DNA of 64,000 nt from Ichthyophis bannanicus (GCA_033557465.1 CM066031.1:1230305312-1230369311), one strand, 5' to 3'; numbered from the stretch's first letter, positions 32,471-43,510 are shown. The notes: generated from the letters alone by a model not told the origin. Numbers and translations: made by a program.

Positions 32471-33346
32471 CAAGGTCCCAAGGTCCTTACCAGGTTTGGG
32501 TATTACTACCACAACAGCTACCTCCATAGAGCTTGGTAACTTTTCCCCTTTTAGTACTTCATTAAAGACATCTCTCAGTATCGGACTAACTTCCTCACAG
32601 AATTTTTTATAAAACCTGGCTGTAAATCCATCCAATCCTGGTGCCTTACCCTCCTTTAAACTCTTTATAACCTCTACTACTTCTTCTCTAGCGATCTCTG
32701 TATTCATCCACTTCGGTTGCTCTAAATCCAATTGCTTCAATGTGATCTCTGCCAGGTACTGTTCTATATCCGCTCCCTTTCCTTGTCGTTCCAATTCATA
32801 AAGCTTACAATAGTATTCCCGAAATACATTTTGTATTTGTTTAATACCACTAACCCACCTTGCCTGCTCATCTTTTACTCTCAGGATCTGCTGTTGCATC
32901 CTTTTTCACTAAGTTTTCGTGCAAGATACTTACCTGGTTATTCCCCTGTACTAAAATTCATGTTTAATTTGGTTCAACTTTAAATGCCTCTTCCACTTCA
33001 TTTAATCCTCCTAATTCTTCACGTAATTTTCTAATCCGTTGCAGCCTCTTCCTTCCACCTCTCTGCTTATGCAGTGTCTCTTCTATTCTCAACTTTGTTA
33101 ACTGACGCTCTTTCTGTTCTTTTCCTCGCTTCCTTCTCGCCGCCAGCATTATACATTGCCCCCTTACCACTGCCTTCAGATCGTCCCACACACCGGCTGG
33201 TCTCACTTCACCCCCTCCCCATTGTGATGCACATAGTCCCTTATAGTGCTCTGAATAATTTTTTGCTCTTCCACCTCATCTATAAGGGACCCATTCAACC
33301 TCAGACGTCTTCCTGCTCTTTGTAACCTCAAAGAAGCTTCCACCAG

Positions 33347-33423
33347 AGCATAGTCTGTCCAGCTTATGGGTCCTATATCCACCCGCTTAATCTGTTCTAT
33401 TATCCTTCCATCCACCCATATCA
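33347..33423 (-). repeat. Source segment of the L1 inverted copy
   Basis: This is the in-place L1 ORF2 endonuclease segment whose reverse complement is found about 950 bp away at 32395-32470. Here it is collinear with the ORF. Confidence 0.85.
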
Positions 33424-34525
33424 TGTCCAATCTACTGTAACTCTTTTGTGGGTGTGAATAGTGTGTATATTCTCTCTTGTTCCCATGTATTTATCGCCAA
33501 ACATCTACTGTGCCCAATTTATATAGCAATTTCACTAACTTCTTGCTTAGCCCCCCTAGTACCTTGCTTATTGCCCCCCGTAGTATCTATTCTGGGGTTC
33601 AGGGTTGCGTTGAAATCTCCTCCTAATATCACCGGGCTTTGCATATATAGTTCCACCACCTCATAGAGCTTCCCATAAAACCTCCCTTGCTGTGTGTTTG
33701 GCGCATATATACTCCCTGCTACTACGGGCCTCCCTACTATTTTCCCTTTTCAGAAAATAAAACGCCCCCCCCCCCCCCAGGTCTCTCTCTACATGCTCTT
33801 CTTCCAAACTCAACCCTTTTGCAAAAAGAATTCCCACTCCCCCCCTCTTTGGCGAATCCCGGTTATGGGCCAGATGCACTTTGTCATATTCTTTACTCAT
33901 CAACCATCTTTCTTGTACTTTTTTAAGTGCATTTCTTGTATAAGCACAACATCCGCTCTTGTTCTGCTGCCCTCTTTTAATAGGGCCTGCCTTTTATAAC
34001 AGGAATTGAGGCCTTTCACATTTATGGTTACAATCTTACATTCATCAAGCTGCTTTTGCATACTGCCCATAGCTTCAAATCGCTGTACCTCTTCTTCTTA
34101 CATACACAGGATCCAGGTACCTCTCTCCTCCCACCCCTCCCTCCCCCAATTAGTTCTCTCCCTCCCGACTCCCCCCCCCCCCCTCCTTCTTACTACCATT
34201 TAGTAGCTTCCACTTCCTCAGTGGCATCATTTTCCCCCTCCCACTCATGATACATAGTTCACAACATACTCTCTTCTTACCTTAATCTCCCCCCATTCTT
34301 ATCCTTGTTCATTTTACCTTACTCCCCTCTTCCCCTTCATATCATGCACTAGGTCTATCTTTGCAGCTTCTTTATCCTTGCTGTTGTCTTCCATTCTTTT
34401 TTTATTTCTCTCACCTCTGCTTATTTACTCAGTCCCATGTCCTTTCTCTTTTGCATTACACATTTACTTTTCCTCTCTTTACTCTCCACTTTCTGCCATC
34501 TTGTTTTCTGTCCATTCACTGGTTT

Positions 34526-35724
34526 TCACGTTTCTCCCACCTCTGGTAAACGTGTTACTCCTTCTTCCTTCATCTCTGCTGCCAACTGAGTTGCTGTTAA
34601 CGCCCGTCTTGTGATGCCATTGCTGGTAAACGCAATTCCTGCTGGGTACAACCATTTGTATTTAATATTCTCTTCCCGCAGCCTTATTGTAAATCCTCTC
34701 CATTCTCTTCTGCATTGTGGTGTGGCTGCAGACAAGTCCGCAAGGATTGCCACCTTGTTTCCTTTCCACTCAAGGGGACCTGCTCCCCTTACCTTATTAA
34801 TTATTTTTTCTTTAGTTTTAAAGTCCTGGAGGCATATAATATTATCTCTTGGTGCCTCCCCTCTCCTTGGGCCGAACGTACGATGCGTTCTGTCTACTTT
34901 CACTTCCTGTGCCTTCCCTCTGTCACCGGGGTCCTCCAGCCCAGCACCGCCATACATATATCTCATGCCGTCTGCTCACAGTCTCTATATTCTTCACTTT
35001 CTGGCACCCCCTTTATTCTTAAATTTTGCCTTCTTGCCCAGTTTTCCAAGTCTTCAAGCTTCAACTCAATCTGTTCCTTCACAACTTCCAAGCTGTTCAC
35101 TGCTTTATTTATTGCACTCATATTGCTTCGCACCTCCTCAACTTGTCCTTCTGCCTCGTCCACTCTTTTCCCCTGTTCCTGCACATCAGCACAGAAATCT
35201 GTTATGGCCGCCTCCATGTCCGCTCTGAATCCCACCATTTCTGACCGCAGCTCACCGAACCAGGACCGCAGCTCTTCTTTGGAAATTTGACATCCGAGCA
35301 ATCCCGGATCTATTGCAATTCAGAAAAGCTTTGAAACACCACCTCTTCCTCTTGTATTACCCAGTAACCAATGCAGTTATTTCAACCACCTCACAGACCT
35401 CCCAAAACCAATAACGCTGAAACCAAGAAATGTTCATGATTCTGCCTTTATTTGTAAATAGTTACCTGTCTTAATTTGTAAATAGTTACCCCTGTTATCC
35501 AAGTTATTTTTTCCTGTTCATATGTAAACACAAAGTACCATCGGAAATGTGTAAATTCTTTGTTCAATGTAAACCGCGCTGATGCTGAATAGTGCGGTAT
35601 AGAAGAGACTTAAATAAATAAATAAATAAAAATAAATTTGTACCATGGTGCTTTTGCTCTGCACCTCTTCCAAGGTACCCAGCTGCTCTTCCGACTCAGC
35701 CTCCATATTCGCCTCGCCTCCCAT
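34526..35724 (-). pseudogene. L1 ORF1 protein, interrupted by an L2 tail
   Basis: The start MGGEANMEAESEEQLG is at 35724-35640. An L2 3' end then intervenes, and ORF1 continues from 35289. A coiled coil (about 35060-35250: VEEVRSNMSAINKAVNSLE) is followed by LEDLENWARRQNLRIKGVPES, the entry to the RNA-recognition domain typical of L1 ORF1p. A frameshift lies near 34965. The C-terminal domain (about 34526-34900: HRTFGPRRGEAPRDNIICL, then ANIKYKW-like YPAG) ends at ET. ORF1p binds L1 RNA as a trimer and acts as a chaperone. With the insertion and frameshift this copy is dead. Confidence 0.88.
35290..35640 (+). mobile_element. L2 LINE 3' end nested in L1 ORF1
   Basis: A few codons of the L2 C-terminus (FRKAL-like, about 35318-35345) precede 3' UTR with 'gttcaatgtaaaccgcgctg', 'gtgcggtatagaa' and an AAATAAATAAAT tail. 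AAATTTG occurs at both borders (35283-35289 and 35634-35640), a likely 7-bp target duplication. Duplicated 'atttgtaaatagttacc' words lie near 35450-35495. Confidence 0.82.
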
Positions 35725-35959
35725 TTTTTCTCTTTGCTCACCTCGTACCGCTGAGAACGTGTACTCTCTTATGTCTGCTGTTTTTTTTCCTTGCTGTCAT
35801 CATTCCACCAGTCTCTGTCCAATGCAATCCTCCTGGGGTATTTGGTTCACTTTTGTAGGGGAGATCAGTTACTTTTGTAGGAATGAACGGCGGAGCTCTT
35901 TTTCAGTCATCCATGTGGTTCGGTGATGTCACCGGAAACCACTGTTGTCATTTCTTACC

Positions 35960-36069
35960 TTGTTCCTGCCAGAAGTACAGAAGTATACATAAGTTGTTAA
36001 TTTGTTCCATGTAAACCACCCCTGATCTCTGGAAGGGGCGGTATAGAAGAAATAAATAAATAAATAAAT
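35960..36069 (+). mobile_element. Short L2-type 3' tail
   Basis: About 100 bp with 'ccatgtaaaccacccctgatctc', 'ggaaggggcggtatagaag' and an AAATAAATA tail. It may be an extremely 5'-truncated L2 or the end of an L2-tailed SINE. Confidence 0.75.
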
Positions 36070-36215
36070 ATGTCTTGTCTCAGGTCTTGTTCAAGCTTCT
36101 TGTCCAGTTACTACTCCTGTGCTGGACTTTTGCCCCAGGTTTTTGTCTTGTTCCAGCTTCTAGTTCAGTTTCTTCTCCTGTGCCAGATTCCTGCTTCAGT
36201 TTTTGTCTGTACTCC
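36070..36215 (+). repeat. Imperfect tandem repeat, about 60-bp unit
   Basis: The words 'cttgttc(c)a(a)gcttct', 'cagtt...tctcctgtgc' and 'aggtttttgtctt' recur about every 60 bp, in two full units and one partial. The units are diverged. No function is suggested. Confidence 0.55.
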
Positions 36216-36506
36216 TCTTTTGCCTTATCTTTCCATGTTCCTACATAGAGCAAGTACCTTGTTTCATTGCTATTCTTGTTTTGGACACTTACTATGGTAA
36301 ATAATGCTTTCAGCTTGCCATTACCACTAGGGCTAGTGATAAATAAACTGGCTTTCAGCCTTCTCTGTGAGTATTCACTCTTCTGTTTTCTTCCAAAGAG
36401 ACCTCTTCTCAGTGACCGCTCACTTCCCTGCTAGGGTCCAGGACAAATCTGATGTTATCATGTGAAGAGTCCATAAATTTTCCAAACAAATGGACTGGCA
36501 GAAAGG

Positions 36507-36567
36507 GTGGTGGTGGTTGTTAAGGGCCAAGGAGTCGGTGTCGACTCATGGCGACCCTTTGGATAGT
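36507..36567 (-). mobile_element. RTE/BovB 3'-end fragment
   Basis: 'ggttgttaagggccaaggag' followed by the gtcg...gactc motif and 'catggcgaccctttggatag' matches the first 60 bp of the RTE element at 2745, same orientation. It is a strongly 5'-truncated insertion. It lies directly against a gypsy integrase remnant. Confidence 0.8.
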
Positions 36568-37115
36568 GGTATTCACTATAAAAAGGTTCTTGCCATTCTT
36601 GCCTACTACTCTTCACCAACAGAACCTATGAGAGAGAGTCCAGCTAAGCTGTTAATGAGCCAGATTCTCCATTTCATTCATCACTAGCAACACTTCTCTT
36701 GTCATGGCTTATTTTACTATCATTCAAAAATATAGTACAGAAGCTAAAAGTAGCTATGAAACTTTCTTTAATAGACATAATTCTGCATATCTGCTATGAG
36801 CTTTCATCCCAGGAGACCAGGTTCATGTCAAGATAGAAGGCAAGAAGTTGTGGGACAGATCAACAGTAGTTTAATGAGCAACATGACACACCATGTTCAT
36901 ACTTGCTTCAGACACTAGAAGCACATTGACCAGGCATAATTGGTGGCATGTTCAGCCCATCACTGATAAAGTAGATCCTCAGTGATCCAAGAGACTGTAC
37001 CAGACCCATCAGGCTCCTTAGTACCCACTTAAAATAATGATTCACAAAATGTTGTGGAGTCCAATATTTAAAACAATTAATATGGTTAGTACATCTACTA
37101 ACCGTGTTAATCATG
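36568..37115 (+). pseudogene. Ty3/gypsy integrase C-terminal remnant
   Basis: The reading frame at about 36577-36690 gives LAILAYYSSPTEPMRESPAKLLMSQ. This matches in order the 'AYR-TP...G-SPA-LLMGR' segment after the integrase core of Ty3/gypsy elements. Downstream pieces read as a GDQVHVK-like block (about 36808-36835) and a final NWWHV block (about 36938-36955), the usual end of the integrase tail. Stops interrupt it. A purine stretch 'atgggggagatatgatgt' at 37233-37250 could be a polypurine tract with LTR start, but no second LTR was found. It could belong to the same family as 14120-15090. Confidence 0.55.
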
Positions 37116-38084
37116 GTGAAGAAGATATTCAGCGGCGCTAACAGGAGAGGTATATGACAGACTACTCATCGTTCCTCGGGTTGTTCAGAACTGCCTATTT
37201 GATTTGTGCTATATGAAAGCATTGACAATAGATATGGGGGAGATATGATGTCCAGTAGAATGTTCAGTTGTTCATCATATGTAATGTTCAGTTAAAAGCT
37301 ATGGCCCCTATTCCGAGCCGCGATTAGCAGGTCTGGATGTCCGATACGGACTCCAGACCTGTTAAATGCCAGAATGCCGATTCAAGCCACAGAGCTCCCC
37401 GCACATACAGGCTAGATGTGTGGGGAGTTCTGTTCGTGGGAGGCAGGGGGCAGGCCGAGTGAGGAGCGAGGGCAGACCATAGGCATGACCCAATACCCAG
37501 ATGTACAGGGCCTATACCGACAGCGGCTCTGTACATTTCGGTGATGGAGGATAACTGGGGAACTTATTCCATTATGGAGGTGGAATAATTTCCCCCAAAG
37601 ATTGCGGCAGCCATCGGGGGGACCCAGATCTAAGCTGAGAGGTGCAGGGGTTCCCCACAGCCTGGCCCTAGACACGGCAGGCCCAATCAGGGGGGTCAGG
37701 CTGTTGGAAAAGCCGTGGCTGGAGGAGGGTTGGGGATTGCGGCTCCTGCATGGAGTTGCAGTGCCATGGCAACATGACGCCATGGCACTGCGGCTCCATG
37801 CAGGGGCCTGGCTGAGTTTGTTGGGAGTGTGCCAGACATCTGGGAGTCCAGAATTCGGGTCCAGCCTGCACGTCCAGGCCAGTTGCACCTGATTCTGATC
37901 GGAATTGGGTGCAAGTTCTGGCCATCCCGATTCTGAATGCCTGGACGGGCCAGGCACGTATAGCCCGGAATTGGCCTCCACGTTAATAAAGTTGTCAGCA
38001 AAGGTCATGGGCCACCAGGCCTGTTCAGACTGGGTGTTCACATCTCCTTGGGATGGGGATCTGACTATACTTATTTAACGAGGA
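37116..38084. other. GC-rich unassigned segment with hairpins
   Basis: No gene or known element was recognised. Two clear inverted repeats are present. One is at 37330-37361 ('caggtctgga...tccagacctg'). The other, at 37747-37804, has arms of about 25 bp ('ctgcatggag..gcagtgccatggc' and complement) around an 8-bp centre. Base composition is higher in G+C than the flanks, suggesting an inserted sequence such as a non-autonomous DNA element. Confidence 0.45.
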
Positions 38085-39310
38085 CATAACTCTAGAATGT
38101 GACATCCTAGGCTGTTTAGATAATTTATGAACCTCCTATGTAGGACAGTATCACAAGCTTTGCTGAAAACTTTGAATTATTGTCTCTATTCCAATGCTTT
38201 AGGTGGAGGAGTGGCCTAGTGGTTGGTGCAAGTTACCTCAGGCCGGAAGGTCAGGGGTCCAAATCCCACTAGAGGACAGCAACCTTGGGCCGGAAGGACT
38301 GGGGTTTCTAGTCCCACAGGTGCTCCTTGTGGTCTTGGGCAAGCCACTTAACCCTCCATTGCCCATGTTCCCTGTAAAATAGTTATCTCCAAGTTATAAT
38401 GCCCTGTTCAATGTAATTTTAGTTTGTTCAATGTAAACCACCTTGATATCATGAAAGGCGGTATATAAGAAATGTTAAATAAATAAATAAACTTGAAGAC
38501 AGTATCCAGATTATTCTGAAATGATATTCCTCTGGTAAACCCATCCTGCTTCTGATCCCATAACCCATTGGATTCAAGATACCTCATTGTCTTTCCTTCA
38601 GAAGAATTTCCCATCACTAAAAATGTCAGACTGACAGGCCTGCTATTTCCAACATTCTCTGTATTACTACTTTAAGTAAGAGGGATAACATGACCTCTTC
38701 TACAAAACCATACTAATCTCCAAAGATCTATTGAAGAGGTTCTTCATCAGACCTGCCAGAACCTCTCTGGGCTCCCTTAATATCCTAGGGGTCTATCAGG
38801 TTCCATTCAGTGACTTTGCCCACTTGTCTTTTCTAGAGTTACACACACTTTCTTCCATAAACAGTGTGACAACTACCCCATACCATGCGTACCCTTTTCA
38901 GCAAATACCCTTCAATGAATATCAAACAGGCATATTTGTTTACCATGTCTGCTTTTTCCTGACCCACACATTTCTCCTCATCTCTTGTCAATCTTCCTCC
39001 TTTCACTGATATACCTGGAAAACATTGTCAGCTCACTTTAACTGCTTACTGGTTTTTCTTCCATTTATGCTTTAGCCATATCATTTTCTTCACCTCTTTC
39101 AGTTTGACTTTATATTTTATTCTCTCTTGTGCTCCTTTCTGAGATCCCTTGTGCATTTTGAATGTTAACCCTTTTGCTCTTACTTTCTCAACCACCTCTT
39201 TTGAAAATGAAATCAGCCTCGTTATCCTCTTACTTTTATTTACTTTTTGAACATTAAAATGTATTCTGTTTTCTATAGTGTCTTCTTTGTTATGCCCTGT
39301 AGTCATCCAC
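38085..39310 (-). pseudogene. Decayed CR1 ORF2, antisense, split by a SINE
   Basis: Pieces of CR1 ORF2 read leftwards: a basic linker (39046-39306: FSKEVVEKVRAKG) and RT entry sequences around 38700-38800. MRYLESNGLWDQKQDGFTRGISFQ lies at 38480-38600. Beyond the SINE comes the region just before motif A (about 38125-38165, 'aggacagtatcacaagctttgctgaaaa'). It has many stops and frameshifts. The SINE at 38202-38491 lies within it. Confidence 0.7.
38202..38491 (+). mobile_element. tRNA-derived CORE-SINE with L2-type 3' tail
   Basis: The head contains an RNA polymerase III A-box-like 'gtggcctagtgg' (38211-38222) and a B-box-like 'ggggtccaaatccc' (38254-38267), about 30 bp apart. An imperfect duplication 'ggccggaagg...ggggt' follows. 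The core 'cttgggcaagccacttaacc' (38333-38352) and 'cctgtaaaatag' match the MIR/CORE-SINE type. The 3' part (38395-38491) is the same as the L2 end seen elsewhere here: 'gttcaatgtaaaccacct', 'gaaaggcggtatataag' and an AAATAAATA tail. It should be transcribed by Pol III and mobilised by L2 proteins. Confidence 0.85.
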
Positions 39311-40740
39311 TTTAAATGCTGGCCCCCGCAGCTAATGAAAAGCAGAGGGGCAATATTCAGTGGTAGAGGTCACTGGCTGTTGCTGCTGAAACTAAAACTG
39401 GATATTCAGCACCAGAGTTTAAACGGCATCCAGCACCGAGTGTCCATTTTTGCCAGTTATCAGTGTTGCTATCTGATCAGTGGTGATATTCAGCCTCTAA
39501 CTGGATAGCAAGAACTGCATAGTTAGGAGAGCCATTGACCTGTCCTAACTCTATGTGGTTTGGCTATCTGGTTAGCGGCTAAATATCGCCACCAAACAGA
39601 TAGGTGCATTTGAGTTTTGACACCCAAATTTCTCACTTAAGATTTTATTTCCACATTATAGTCCTCTGTTGTTCCAAATATAGTCCCAGCTCACAAAATA
39701 CCTAAAATCTTCATTACACCAGATTTTGAGCCATATCTGGAAGTCATTGATATTTTATCTTTTCCCTTACTGTGAACTGGTAAATACCTCAAAAAATGTT
39801 ATGGTGTTTGCCAGATGTCTGAGCTCTTCTCTTAAATTTTTTAATTCCTCCCTTAGTACGCAGACTGTTTCTTGCCAGGTCATGGGCCCCAAGTGCAAAT
39901 AAAACAAGCTTCAGAGTGTTTTTTTCTTCACTTATAAATAGCATTTCTCATTTTCACAAATCAGTTTCAATCATAACTACATGAAAGCTGACATGCCTCA
40001 CAGCTGGCTCAGTTATTGCTATTTGATTTGCTTTACAACTGGGGCTGTAGCAGGTGGGTCATTGAGTTCATTGCTGAGAGGAAAATGTGCGTGATGGAAG
40101 TGGAAGGATGGTCAGTGCCATCGCTTATGCAGATTTTCTGTAGAGGAAGCTAGTAGCAAGAATGTTGGTGGCAGCGTTATTGCCTGAAGATTGATATCAC
40201 TTAAGAAAGTACCAAGATCTTTTCTTGCCTCTCAGCTCATAGCAGCACAGACTGAGACACTTTCCCAGGGCTTTACCAGCCACTCAGTGGAAAATCTTAC
40301 AGGTTCCTGCAGGCTCTCTCTCTACTCAGATTTGTAAAATCATCTTTGATCCTTTGATGGATCAGTATTGCTGCATCTCTTACTGTCTTTGCAGTTGTGT
40401 CTTTCTGTCCCTTCAATCTTTTTACTGCACTTTACTCTCTCCATTTCTCTGATGTACTTTTGTTGTCTCTCTTAATTTGCATCTTACCCCCTCTTTCTTT
40501 GATTTGTACATCTCTCACTTCCTCTCTTGTTTTTCTGCTCTTTTTCTCAGCTAATATCTTTCATTCTGTCCTCTTTCAAGCTTCAACATTCTTTTTCCTT
40601 ATGTCTCTTCCATTAAGTATATGCTTGTCTCTTCCCCTCTTTTATAGAAATGTGTTGTATTTTAAATAACCGGAAAAGGCACTCAGAAATGGTGCCCATA
40701 TTATGAAAACACCATACACATTGATTTTATGAACTCTCAA
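39311..40740. other. Unassigned sequence
   Basis: Between 39350 and 39600 words such as 'ggcaatattcagtgg' and 'ggatattcagc' recur, and the segment ends '...gcggctaaatatcgcc', a loose inverted match to its start. This is possibly an old non-autonomous DNA element. From 39600 to 40740 I see no gene or clear repeat. The plus strand is C/T-rich near 40390-40660. Confidence 0.35.
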
Positions 40741-40875
40741 AGAATCCCTATTTATTTTATTTATTGTAAAAGCTTATGTTCTTCCTTTGTAATTTAGCTC
40801 TGTTCAGAGCAGAGTACAATAAAATACAGATAGGACAATAGCAGTAACAAAATAATAAAAATAAAAAAAATAAAT
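40741..40875 (-). mobile_element. Possible LINE/SINE 3' tail, antisense
   Basis: A TTTATTTTATTTATTG start and 'gctctgttcagagcagagtacaataaaat' look like the antisense 3' end of a LINE with an AATAAA-type tail. The body is too short to classify. Confidence 0.35.
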
Positions 40876-41799
40876 TAAGAACATAAGAAATGGTATACTG
40901 GGCCAGACCAAGGTCCATAAAGCCCAGTATCCTGTTTCCAACAGTGGCCAATCCAGGTCACAAATACCTTGTAGGTTCTGAAAAATGGCACACAGGTTCC
41001 ACAATGCTTGTCCTGGGGCAAGCAGTGGATTTCCCGGGTCCTCTTTAATAATGGTTTATGGACCTTTCCTCCAGAACTTGTCCAAACCTTTTTTAAACCC
41101 GGCTATATTAAGTAGACTCCACTACATCCTCTGGTAACAAATTCCAGAGTTTGATTACATGTTGAGCAAAGAAATATTTCCTCTTATTAGTCTTCAATGG
41201 GTTACATTGTAGCTTCATTGCATGTCCCCTAGTTTTTCTACTTTTTGATGATGTAAACAACCAATCTATGTTTAGCCGTTTCACGCCATTCATTAATTTA
41301 TAGATCTCTATCATATCTCCCCTCAGCCTTCTCTATTCCATATTGAAAACACTAACCTTTTAAGCCTTTCCTTCCATCCCCTTTTCCATTTTGGTGGGTC
41401 TTTTCTGTACTTTTTCTAATTCTGCTACATCCTTTTAAAGATATGGCGATCAGAATTGCACACAAAGGCATTATAATATCCTTTGTTTTATTCTCCATTC
41501 CTTTCCTTATGATTCCTAGCATTCTATTTGCTTTCTTCACCACCGCTGCACACTGGAAAGAAGGTTTCAATGTATTATCCACGAGGACACCTACATTTTT
41601 TTCTTGAGTGGTGGTTCCTAATGTGGAACCTTGCATCATATAACCAGTTTGGGTTGTTCATTCCTAGGTGCATAACTTTACACTTGTCCACAAAAGGAAT
41701 TTGAACGTCAAGTCTTCCAAGTTATGAAAGTCCTTTTGCTGTTTTTCACAATCCCCTTGTGTTTTAACAACTTTGAATAATTTTGTGTCATCTACAAAT

Positions 41800-41940
41800 T
41801 ACCCTGTTTTTGTACTCTGTATAAAGGTCTTACTGCTGTTTCATGTAACTGTTTTAGCTAACCTGTTATGATGTAAACCGTCCCTGATTTTTGGAAGGGG
41901 CGGTATAAAAATATGCGCAAATAACAAATAAATAAAAAAT
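41800..41940 (+). mobile_element. L2-type 3' tail nested in CR1-B
   Basis: 'atgtaaaccgtccctgattt', 'ggaaggggcggtataaaaa' and an AAATAAATAA tail identify the shared L2 3' end in plus orientation, opposite to the host CR1. Confidence 0.8.
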
Positions 41941-42386
41941 TTGATGACCTCACTCGTTATTCCCATTTCCAGGTCATTTATGAATATGTTAAAAAGCAGA
42001 GGGCTCAGCACAGATCCCTGGAGTACTCCACTTTCTCCATTGAGCAAATTGTCCATTTAGCCCTACTCTCTGTTTTCTATCTTTTAACCAGTTCCTGATC
42101 CACAACAGTACACTGCCTCCAATCCAATGACTTTTGAATTTGGCCACGAGTCTCTCATGAGGGACCTTCTGAAAGGCTTTCTGAAAATCCAGATACACGA
42201 TATAAACCAGCTCACCTTGGTCTACCTGTTTATTCACACCTTCAAAGAAAAGTAACAGATTAGTAAGAAAGGACTTTCCTTGGCGAAATCCATGTTAGCT
42301 TTTTCCTATTAAACCATGACTATTTACATGTTCAGTAATTTTATTCTTTATAATGGTTTCTACCATTCTGCTTGTTACTGACATCT

Positions 42387-42785
42387 ATTGTGGGTTAACA
42401 CGCTCAACATTCACCAAAAGAAACCCTGAACCTCCACTGTAATTATATTAAACCATGATATTTCTATTTCTTACTAAGGAAGGTCTCAGAGTATTGGCAA
42501 CACTTTAGCTTGGACTTAATTTAAGTCCTAATTCTGTGCTTATTGGCATCAACGACCTTCAAAGGTGACATTAACTAATTTTCATCTAACAAGAGGAACT
42601 CTTCTGAATAGAAACCATTAGACCAAAACGAGTACTTAGCTTCTCTTATCATGAGCTTCTTTGAGTTACTCTCTTGCACACCTTCGTGAATCCCAATGCC
42701 TTATTTTAGGCACCCATGCGTTTCACTGAATTAGTTTCTTCAGGGGATCACCAATCACCATCCAAGTGACCACACTTATATTTGT
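42387..42785. mobile_element. 399-bp insertion with 13-bp target duplication, class uncertain
   Basis: GTTACTGACATCT occurs at 42374-42386 and again at 42786-42798. CR1-B sequence continues from one to the other, so the 399 bp between them is an insertion. It has no recognisable frame and no terminal inverted repeats or poly(A). Near its right side, read antisense, is 'cctgaagaaactaattcagtgaaacgcatggg'-like sequence (42715-42755), a hairpin-type word. A 13-bp duplication suggests a target-primed retroelement, such as a SINE or the end of a LINE or Penelope-like element. Confidence 0.6.
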
Positions 42786-43510
42786 GTTACTGACATCTGG
42801 CTCACCAGTCTGTAGTTTCCTTTATCATCCCTGGAACCCTTTTTAAAAACTGGCATTACACTGGCCATTCTCCAAACTTCAGGTACTACAGATGATTTTA
42901 ATGATATAGTTCACAGATTACTAATAGTAGGTCTGCAATCTTATATTTCAGTTCTTTCAGCACCTTCAATTCTTCCAATATATCACCTTTAAGTACTATT
43001 TCAGGTATGGGTAACTTCCTTAAATCTTCTTCCATAAAGACTGAAGCAAAGAATTCATTCAGTCTCTCCGCTATGGTCTTGTTCTCCCTTAGCACCCCCC
43101 TGTATCCTTCTATTATCCAGTGGTCAAACTGACTCTCTCACAAGCTTTTTGCTCTGAATATACTTGAAAAAAAGTTTATTATGCATTTTTGCTTCCATGG
43201 CAAGCTTTTTTTCAAATTCTCTCTTTGCCTGACTTATGAATGCCTTGCATCTAACTTGCTTTGTTTCCCATTTTCATCATTTGGCTCCTTTTTCCATTTC
43301 CTGAAAGATGCATTTTTGGCTACAGCAGCCTCTCTGACCTTGTCTTTAAACCATATTGGCAGTTTTTTGGCCTTCCTTCCACTTTTCTTAAAGAATGGAA
43401 TACATCTGGTCTGGGCTTCCAAGAAAGTGTTTTTAAACAACGCCCATGCTTGATGCAAATCTTTAACCTTTTCAGCTGCTCCTTCCTCGTTTTATCATAG
43501 TCTCCTTTTT

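Larger units (their letters stand above)
29588..34070 (-). pseudogene. L1 ORF2 (endonuclease-reverse transcriptase), decayed
   Basis: The ATG at 34070 is followed after about 15 codons by KIVTINVKGLNS and then ADVVLIQEMHLKK, the N-terminal L1 endonuclease blocks. A block corresponding to SDHA reads WTDYAL at about 33350. A basic region (about 32983-33206) leads to the RT: KAPGLDGFTARFYKKF (about 32640), ISLINLDAKILAKILA, DAEKAFDRVEW (about 32180), RGTRQGCLISPLLFA (about 32000) and FADDVMYTLG (about 31870). A W-rich C-terminal end closes at 29588 (EWLQRADNKLTG). Stops and frameshifts divide it into pieces, and a CR1 fragment sits at 30314-30960. Order and motifs identify the L1 clade rather than CR1 or RTE. 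Confidence 0.88.
29350..35960 (-). mobile_element. L1-clade LINE, antisense, with nested insertions
   Basis: This L1 reads right to left: 5' UTR (about 35725-35960), ORF1 (35724 to 34526), intergenic C-rich segment, ORF2 (34070 to 29588), then 3' UTR towards the provirus. It is interrupted by an L2 3' end (35290-35640), a CR1-B 3' end (30314-30960) and an inverted self-copy (32395-32470). The plus-strand composition is strongly C/T-rich (for example 33767-33779 and 34170-34183). This reflects the purine-rich sense strand of the element. Confidence 0.88.
40876..43510 (-). pseudogene. CR1-B LINE, antisense, decayed, with two insertions
   Basis: The left end is the CR1-B 3' end ('taagaacataagaaatgg', then the antisense 'ccagtatcctgtttccaac' signature). 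Moving right there are: the RT C-terminus (41108-41314: KRKYFFAQHVIKLWNLLPED); the thumb region (41352-41639); motif B region (about 41990: GVLQGSVLSPLLFNIFINDL); motif A (about 42190: VYLDFQKAFQKVPHERL); linker pieces (42898-43095: LNEFFASVFMEED); and the endonuclease-RT spacer (43234-43458: FKDKVREAAVAKNASFRKW). An L2 tail (41800-41940) and a 399-bp insertion with a 13-bp duplication (42387-42785) interrupt it. The YADD-type motif C is lost at the L2 insertion. Confidence 0.85.

Noticed and set aside
34611..35290. Plus-strand frames of about 190-205 codons
   Set aside because: These are complements of L1 ORF1 and the purine-rich sense strand. Their Ser/Leu/Pro content is the usual mirror of charged coiled-coil coding.
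39780..39960. Antisense words resembling an esterase GTND-type block
   Set aside because: Only one short block is readable and the other catalytic blocks are not found, so no CR1 ORF1 is called there.
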